64,000 nucleotides of DNA. Origin: UBA4093 sp036676455. GTDB taxonomy: Bacteria > Cyanobacteriota > Sericytochromatia > S15B-MN24 > UBA4093. A program made the position numbers and the translations under genes. Under the pieces are notes generated by a model, which did no database searches, was not told where the DNA came from, and was given only the letters and a program-made list of their open reading frames with translations. The stretch is from contig JAKFCW010000067.1 of the NCBI GenBank assembly GCA_036676455.1, forward strand, positions 1 to 64,000, given 5' to 3'. Shown one piece after another: positions 59,196 through 64,000 of the stretch (position 1 is the stretch's first letter; the number at the start of each line of letters is the position of its first letter).

Positions 59196-60101
59196 GTGAT
59201 TCCAGCGGAGCAATCCCCGGCGGAGCAAAACCCTCCCCAGCGGGGCCACCTGATCGTGATCGGGGGAGCCGAGTCTAAGGAACTCGACAGCCAGATCCTG
59301 ACCACGGTGGTCGACATGGCCGGAGGTCGCGACGCCGTCATCACGGTGATTGCCACCGCCTCGCTGAGCCCGCAGGACCGTTTCGAGACCTATTCGCGCC
59401 TCTTCAAGGGTATGGGCGCCCGCGAGGTCCACTTCCTCGACATCGAGAGCCGTGAGGACGCCAACAACCCCGCCAACGCCGAGCTGGTCTACCAGAGCAC
59501 CGGCGTCTTCATGACCGGGGGCGACCAGTCCCGCCTCTCCTCGATCCTCGGAGGCAGCGAGGTCGCCAAGGCCATGCACCGCGCCCACAAGCGCGGCCTC
59601 CTGATCGCCGGCACCTCCGCCGGTGCCTCCGCCATTTCCGAGCACATGATCGTCGAGGGCGGCCAGGGCCTTCACCCCCGCAAGCACATGCTTCACCTCG
59701 CGCCCGGCCTCGGCCTGCTGCGCCGGGTCGTGCTCGACCAGCACTTCCTCCAGCGCCAGCGCATCGGACGCCTCCTCTCCATCGTCGCCCAGAACCCCTT
59801 CATCCTGGGCCTTGGCGTCGACGAGGACACCGCGATGGTCGTCTGCCCCAACTACGACTTCAAGGTGATCGGCTCCGGAGTCGTCACCATCCTCGACGGC
59901 CGGGCCATCTCCCACTCCAACGTCACCACGGCGGCCGCCGGCGAGCTTCTGGCCATGGACGGCGTCAAGCTGCACATGTTGCCCTCGGGTTTCGCCTACA
60001 ACATCGAAACCCGTACCCCCCTGGGCGCCGACTGGACCTGCCGTTGCCCCGTTCCCGCCCAGACCGCACCCGCGCCCCGGGTGGACGAAGCCCTGCGCTA
60101 A
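59196..60101 (+). CDS. cphB: Cyanophycinase
   Basis: Hydrolyses cyanophycin to beta-Asp-Arg dipeptides (serine peptidase family S51). 301 residues from GTG 59196, with AAAGGAG 8 bases upstream; a long in-frame extension upstream is not translated as a family member. The N-terminus RGHLIVIGGAESKELDSQIL, the middle VFMTGGDQSRLSSILGGSEV, and the nucleophile elbow LIAGTSAGASAISEHM (catalytic Ser near 140) are conserved. The His (LDQHFLQRQRIGRL) and Glu-type residues of the S51 triad are in place, as is GLGVDEDTAMVV. No signal peptide, so it is the intracellular form. It is followed 79 bases later by cphA, so synthesis and breakdown genes are adjacent, as in many cyanobacteria. Confidence 0.95.
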   Translation: MIPAEQSPAEQNPPQRGHLIVIGGAESKELDSQILTTVVDMAGGRDAVITVIATASLSPQDRFETYSRLFKGMGAREVHFLDIESREDANNPANAELVYQSTGVFMTGGDQSRLSSILGGSEVAKAMHRAHKRGLLIAGTSAGASAISEHMIVEGGQGLHPRKHMLHLAPGLGLLRRVVLDQHFLQRQRIGRLLSIVAQNPFILGLGVDEDTAMVVCPNYDFKVIGSGVVTILDGRAISHSNVTTAAAGELLAMDGVKLHMLPSGFAYNIETRTPLGADWTCRCPVPAQTAPAPRVDEALR

Positions 60102-60180
60102 GCCCCCTCGCGTCCCATTTCCCGCGAATGAGCCCCCCATCCCCGGATCGCCCCCTTCCCGAACAGGAGAAGAAGAAGCC

Positions 60181-62838
60181 GTGAAGATCCTCGAACGTCG
60201 CGTCCTCCGTGGTCCGAACATCTGGTCTCCTCGCCCGGCCTACTGGCTGGTGGTCGATCTCGAGGACCTCTACGACATCCCCTCGTCAGCCGTTCCCGGC
60301 TTCACCGAGAAGCTGACCAAGCTCATTCCCTCGCTCTCCGACCACCGTTGCTCGCTAGGCTACCGGGGCGGCTTCGTCGAACGGCTTCACGAAGGCACCT
60401 ACATGGCCCACATCCTCGAGCACACCTTGATCGAGCTGCAGTGCCTCGCGGGGATCGACGTGGGTTTCGGCAAGGCGCGCGAGGTCAAGGGCAAGCCCGG
60501 CCTCTACAACGTCGTCTTCTCCTACAAGCTCGAGAAGGTCGTCGAGGAAGCCATCCCCGTCGGCGTCAAGCTGATCGAGACCCTCGGCCGCGGCGGCGAC
60601 ATCGACCCCGCGGAGTTCGCCGAGGACCTCTCCAACCTCAAGTACTGGGCCGAGCGCCACTCCCTCGGGCCCTCCACCGCCGCCATCGTGGACGCCGCCA
60701 AGCGTCGCGGCATCCCCGCCACCCGCATCACCGACGAGGCCTCCCTCTTCCAGCTGGGCCTCGGCAAGTACCAGAAGCGCATCCAGGCCGCCCTCACCTC
60801 CGAGACCAGCAACATCGCGGTCGGCATCGCCTCCGACAAGGACCTCACCAATGCCCTGCTGCGCGAGGCCGGCCTCCCGGTGCCCCGCGGCGAGGCCGTC
60901 ACCACCCTGGCGCGCGCCCAGGAAGTCGCCCGCCGCATGCGCGGTTCGGTGACCGTCAAGCCGCACTTCGGCAACCAGGGCAAGGCCGTCTCCTGCGACC
61001 TCACCACCCCCGAGCAGGTCGAACAGGCCTTCAAGTGGGCCCGCGAGTACGGCCGCTCGGTGCTGGTCGAGCAGTTCATCCGCGGCCAGGACCACCGGGT
61101 GCTGGTCGTCGGCGATCAGGTCGTCGCCGTCGCCCGCCGCGTGCCCGCTCAGGTGGTCGGCGACGGACAGCACACGATCCGCGAGCTGGTGGACATCGCC
61201 AACCAGGACCCCCGGCGCGGAGACGGCCACCTGAAGCCGCTGACCCGCTTGAAGCTGGACGCCGGCGCCATGGCCGTGCTCGCCAAGCAGGGCCTCGATC
61301 CGGATCACGTGGCCAAGACCGGCCAGGTCGTCCTCCTGCGTGAGAACGCCAACCTGTCGACCGGCGGCTCGGCCATCGACCTGACCGAGATCATCCACCC
61401 CTCCAACGCCGCCCTTTGCGTCCGCGCCGCCAAGAAGATCGGCCTCGACGTCGCCGGCATCGACGTGGTCTGCGAGGACATCTCGGTGCCCCTCGACCAG
61501 CAGGGCGGGGCCATCATCGAGGTCAACGCCGCTCCCGGCATCCGCATGCACCAGCACCCCTCCGAGGGCGAACCCCATGACGTGGGCGCCGCCATCGTCG
61601 ACATGCTCTTCCCGCCCGGCGCGCCCGTCACCATCCCCATCTACTCGGTGACCGGCACCAACGGCAAGACCACCACCACCCTGATGGTCGGCCATACCCT
61701 CCGCCAGGCGGGCATCCGCACCGGCGTCACCACCACCGAGGGCATCTACCTCGACGGCAAGCGCATCAGCAAGGGCGATTGCACCGGCTACTGGTCGGCC
61801 CGCACCGTGCTCACCGACCCCACGGTCGAGGCGGCCGTCCTGGAAACCGCGCGAGGCGGCCTCTTCAAGCGCGGCCTGGGCTTCGAATCCTGTGACGTCG
61901 CGGCAGTGCTGAACATTCACGACGATCACCTCGGCCAGCACGGCGCCGAGACCCTGCGTGACCTCGCCCGGGTCAAGGGCCTGATCGTGAAGTACTGCAA
62001 GGGCACCGTCGTGCTGAACGCCGACGACCCGCTGGTGCTGGAGATGGCCGAGCAGGCGCCCGAAGGCACCAAGGTCGTGCTCTTCAGCATGGAGGACCAC
62101 AGCACCGCGATGGAGGATCACCTGGCGAAGGGCGGCGAGGCCGTCTACCTGCGCCGTGGGATGATCATGGTCGCCCGGGGCGAGCACCGCATGCCCCTGG
62201 TCGAGGCGGCGCTGCTGCCCGTCACCATGGGCGGCCGGGCCCGCCACAACATCGCCAACGCCCTCGCGGCGGTGGCCATGCTGCTGCACTCCGGCCTGAA
62301 CAAGGAGCAGCTCGTCAACGGGCTCAGCACCTTCCAGTCCACCATCGAGCAGAACCCCGGCCGCCTCAACATGGTCCGCGTGCGTGACTTCACCGTGCTG
62401 ATCGACTACGCCCACAACCCCGCTTCCTACCGGGCGCTGGGCGACACGGTCTCGCAGATGGACCACAAGCGCCTGATCGGCGTCATCACGGTGCCCGGCG
62501 ATCGCTATGATGAAAAGCTCAAGGAGTCCGGCGTCATCTGCGCCAAGTACTACGACGAGCTGGTCGTCCGTGACATGACCGACCTGCGGGGCCGTCCTGC
62601 CGGGGAAGCCGCCGCGATCATCCACCAGGCGGCCCTGGACGCCGGCATGGCCCCGGAGCACTGCCACCTCATCCCCGATGAGCCGACGGCCATCCAGTTC
62701 GCGCTGGACATGGCCCAGGCGGGAGACCTGGTCGTGATCGGGTGCGCGGACACGGAAGAGGCCATCAGCTCGATCCTGGAGCAGGCGGATGGCTTCGGCC
62801 CTGCGCCCAGCCTCCCGGTGGTCCTGCCGAGCGTCTAG
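60181..62838 (+). CDS. cphA: Cyanophycin synthetase
   Basis: Makes the nitrogen-storage polymer cyanophycin (poly-Asp with Arg side chains) without a ribosome. 885 residues, normal length. It starts at GTG 60181 (AGGAGA 12 bases upstream). The N-terminal domain is about 1-160. The ATP-grasp domain (about 210-480) has VTVKPHFGNQGKAVSCDLTT, SVLVEQFIRGQDHRVLVVGD and AGIDVVCEDISVPLDQQGG, then IIEVNAAPGIRMHQHPSEGE. The Mur-ligase-like domain has the P-loop TGTNGKTTTTLM near 491, VLETARGGLFKRGLGFESCD and INIHDDHLG-type sequence (LNIHDDHLGQHGAE), followed by NPGRLNMVRVRDFTVLIDYA and HNPASYRAL. All three active sites look intact. It is paired with cphB and followed by a strong terminator. Confidence 0.96.
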   Translation: MKILERRVLRGPNIWSPRPAYWLVVDLEDLYDIPSSAVPGFTEKLTKLIPSLSDHRCSLGYRGGFVERLHEGTYMAHILEHTLIELQCLAGIDVGFGKAREVKGKPGLYNVVFSYKLEKVVEEAIPVGVKLIETLGRGGDIDPAEFAEDLSNLKYWAERHSLGPSTAAIVDAAKRRGIPATRITDEASLFQLGLGKYQKRIQAALTSETSNIAVGIASDKDLTNALLREAGLPVPRGEAVTTLARAQEVARRMRGSVTVKPHFGNQGKAVSCDLTTPEQVEQAFKWAREYGRSVLVEQFIRGQDHRVLVVGDQVVAVARRVPAQVVGDGQHTIRELVDIANQDPRRGDGHLKPLTRLKLDAGAMAVLAKQGLDPDHVAKTGQVVLLRENANLSTGGSAIDLTEIIHPSNAALCVRAAKKIGLDVAGIDVVCEDISVPLDQQGGAIIEVNAAPGIRMHQHPSEGEPHDVGAAIVDMLFPPGAPVTIPIYSVTGTNGKTTTTLMVGHTLRQAGIRTGVTTTEGIYLDGKRISKGDCTGYWSARTVLTDPTVEAAVLETARGGLFKRGLGFESCDVAAVLNIHDDHLGQHGAETLRDLARVKGLIVKYCKGTVVLNADDPLVLEMAEQAPEGTKVVLFSMEDHSTAMEDHLAKGGEAVYLRRGMIMVARGEHRMPLVEAALLPVTMGGRARHNIANALAAVAMLLHSGLNKEQLVNGLSTFQSTIEQNPGRLNMVRVRDFTVLIDYAHNPASYRALGDTVSQMDHKRLIGVITVPGDRYDEKLKESGVICAKYYDELVVRDMTDLRGRPAGEAAAIIHQAALDAGMAPEHCHLIPDEPTAIQFALDMAQAGDLVVIGCADTEEAISSILEQADGFGPAPSLPVVLPSV

Positions 62839-62853
62839 ATCGGATCAGACCTC

Positions 62854-62895
62854 GAGGGGGGCAGGGGCGATCGCCCCTGCCCCCCTCTTCTCTCT
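62854..62895 (+). terminator. Intrinsic terminator of cphBA
   Basis: GAGGGGGGCAGGGG (62854-62867) pairs with CCCCTGCCCCCCTC (62874-62887) around CGATCG, followed by TTCTCTCTAT. The stem is very GC-rich and 16 bases after the cphA stop. Confidence 0.85.
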
Positions 62896-63073
62896 ATAGC
62901 TAACGTCGTTTCTGCAGGTCAGCGAGCTTGACGATTCAACCGATTGACGACTGTCTCGCGGCTAACGCTCGCTGCCTTACGAAACAGCCGCGGGCGCTAG
63001 GCTCCCTTCGCACCGGGGTAAGGCTTGCTCGCTTGCGGGTATAACGCCAACGCCACGCCGAAGGGAGAATCGT

Positions 63074-63661
63074 ATGCCGCCTATCCTTGCTAGAGCCGGT
63101 CTTGCCGCCCTGCTCACCGTCATGGCCTTGCCCGCTGCCGCCAATGCGGAGTCTTACCGCCTGGATTCCCGTCTCGCCCTCGACCCTTCCCCGCGGCTGG
63201 AAGCCACCAGGCCCGCGAACCTGAAATCCCCGGCCCTCTCCGTCGGCCTCAGCGTCGCCACTCCTCTGGCGCTCACCACGCTGGGAAGCGGCATGATGGT
63301 GCTCGGCGGCGCCCCCAACGACTTCAACGCGCTGGGCATCCTAGGGATGGCGGTTTGGGCTGCGGCCCCGGTGGCGCTGGGAACCGGCCAGGCCTATGCC
63401 GGAGATCCGCAGCGCGGCCTCTGGGTGGGGCTGGGGACGTACGGGGTGATGACCGGCAGTTTGCTCTTGGGCCTGGGAGCGGCGTATGCCGTCGCGCCGC
63501 AGGCCATGTCGGCAGGGGGCCAGTCGGCGGGCATGGGCTATGCCCTGCTGGCGCTTCCCATCGCCTCGGCCGTGATGGCGGGTTACACGATCTGGGCGCT
63601 GGTGGACGCGCACCAGACCGCTGTTCGTCACAACGAAGCCGTCGATACCGCCCTGCCGTGA
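63074..63661 (+). CDS. Hypothetical membrane protein with signal peptide
   Basis: A 195-residue protein of unknown function. AAGGGAG precedes the ATG 63074. The signal peptide is about residues 1-25 (LAALLTVMALPAAANA, then ES). A short polar stretch follows, then four hydrophobic segments (about 55-80, 88-107, 115-140 and 150-170): LSVATPLALTTLGSGMMVLG, LGILGMAVWAAAPVALG, LWVGLGTYGVMTGSLLLGLG and GYALLALPIASAVMAGYTIW. Gly/Ala-rich helices make it look like a small integral inner-membrane protein. The C-terminal tail (ALVDAHQTAVRHNEAVDTAL) is polar. It is monocistronic, ended by a hairpin at 63665-63694. No family recognised. Confidence 0.75.
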   Translation: MPPILARAGLAALLTVMALPAAANAESYRLDSRLALDPSPRLEATRPANLKSPALSVGLSVATPLALTTLGSGMMVLGGAPNDFNALGILGMAVWAAAPVALGTGQAYAGDPQRGLWVGLGTYGVMTGSLLLGLGAAYAVAPQAMSAGGQSAGMGYALLALPIASAVMAGYTIWALVDAHQTAVRHNEAVDTALP

Positions 63662-63664
63662 GCC

Positions 63665-63694
63665 GCCCGCAAGAGGGACGAAGCGCTTGCGGGC
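63665..63694 (+). terminator. Hairpin after the hypothetical membrane protein gene
   Basis: GCCCGCAAG (63665-63673) pairs with CTTGCGGGC (63686-63694) around a 12-base loop. The T-run is weak (CGTTTGAT), so terminator strength is uncertain. Confidence 0.6.
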
Positions 63695-63697
63695 CGT

Positions 63698-63727
63698 TTG
63701 ATAGCCATTGGGGAGATCAGGTATACT
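63698..63727 (+). promoter_or_regulatory. Sigma70-type promoter of tdh
   Basis: TTGATA (63698-63703), an 18-base spacer, then TATACT (63722-63727), 55 bases before the ATG. Confidence 0.7.
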
Positions 63728-63782
63728 CAAGGGGCGGAGCTGCGGCTCCGGCCCTTGTTTTCAAGCTGTAAAGAAGGTCCTC

Positions 63783-64000
63783 ATGCTCAAGACGGCAGTG
63801 ACCAAATCAGGCATTGACATGTCTTCGATCCCCGACACGATGAAGGCGATCGCCAAGACCGAAGCGGGCCCTGGCGCGAAACTGATCACCGTACCGGTCC
63901 CCAAAATCGGTCCCCGCGACGTGCTGGTGAAAGTCGACGCCACCGCCGTCTGCGGCACCGACCTGCATATCTACACCTGGGACGCCTGGAGCCAGGGCCG
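63783..64000 (+). CDS. tdh: L-threonine 3-dehydrogenase, N-terminal part (cut by window edge)
   Basis: Zinc alcohol dehydrogenase-family enzyme that oxidises threonine to 2-amino-3-ketobutyrate. The 72 codons present read MLKTAVTKSGIDMSSIPDTM, then KAIAKTEAGPGAKLITVPVP and VKVDATAVCGTDLHIYTWDA. VCGTDLHIY (catalytic zinc Cys) followed by WDAWSQGR is diagnostic of Tdh. Most Tdh proteins begin at the equivalent of MKAIAKTE, codon 20 here, so this form has an N-terminal extension, or the true start is the ATG at 63840. AAGGTC before 63783 supports the longer form only weakly. The NAD-binding domain lies outside the window. Confidence 0.88.
   Translation, partial: MLKTAVTKSGIDMSSIPDTMKAIAKTEAGPGAKLITVPVPKIGPRDVLVKVDATAVCGTDLHIYTWDAWSQG

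Noticed and set aside
60355..62667. Long antisense open frame (about 770 codons) opposite cphA
   Set aside because: Same explanation: a composition artefact of a high-GC gene whose plus-strand frame has full cyanophycin synthetase motifs.
1..64000. tRNA or rRNA genes
   Set aside because: I looked for T-loop-like GGTTCGAATCC segments and conserved rRNA stretches on both strands and found none outside coding sequence. A covariance-model scan would settle it.

Overview
The window is a chromosomal segment from a flagellated bacterium with an outer membrane. Most of it is GC-rich, and one AT-rich insert lies on the left. Evidence for two membranes: a Wza-type polysaccharide exporter, a TonB-dependent receptor, an LptD-like outer-membrane protein and several lipoproteins. 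The motility genes are motA, motB, fliH-like and fliI. The cyanophycinase/cyanophycin synthetase pair and an LptD-like protein whose C-terminus resembles cyanobacterial forms would fit a non-photosynthetic relative of Cyanobacteria. That placement is inference; no rRNA or tRNA gene was seen to test it.

Region 1 (1-16.7 kb, minus strand) is a surface-polysaccharide locus. From promoter-distal to proximal it holds gmd (cut by the window edge), two GT4 glycosyltransferases, an O-antigen ligase/polymerase-like protein, a third glycosyltransferase, a heparinase II/III-family protein, a Wzx flippase, a protein of unknown function, a nucleotidyltransferase, a small HAD phosphatase, a nucleotidyltransferase-kinase fusion, the initiating sugar transferase and the SLBB-domain exporter. 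The stretch at about 8-13.5 kb is visibly AT-richer than the rest and was probably acquired. The tail of a group II intron lies beside it.

Region 2 (16.9-24.7 kb) is the chromosome-condensation locus smc, scpA and scpB. Two copies of a small putative lipoprotein gene flank smc; the first is frameshifted at a run of G. A broken doc-type toxin gene follows smc. A PRC-barrel/helix-hairpin-helix protein lies downstream on the minus strand.

Region 3 (24.8-45 kb) carries gltX; a tightly coupled three-gene operon (repeat/transglutaminase-like protein, kinase-like protein, TPR protein); an M14 carboxypeptidase lipoprotein; a MoxR ATPase; motAB; a DUF58 protein overlapping an lptD-like gene; a DUF2795 protein; fliH/fliI; and a CHASE-domain histidine kinase.

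Region 4 (42.9-51 kb) begins with a sigma70-type promoter and a cobalamin riboswitch. The riboswitch ends in a terminator abutting the btuB start codon, and a beta-propeller lipoprotein gene follows. Next come six 71-bp palindrome-bearing repeats, a REP-associated transposase (RAYT), msrB, an ABC-F ATPase and rarA.

Region 5 (51-64 kb) has a chemotaxis receptor lacking a periplasmic domain, a small lipoprotein, a degenerate receiver/zinc-ribbon protein, a heterodimeric ABC exporter, a secreted nuclease, the cyanophycin genes cphB-cphA, a membrane protein and the start of tdh.

Two families of dispersed palindromes are scattered between genes through the GC-rich part. No CRISPR array, rRNA or tRNA was found. 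The best candidates for something undescribed are the three-gene operon at 26.5-29.9 kb and the sugar-activation module at 9.5-13.4 kb.
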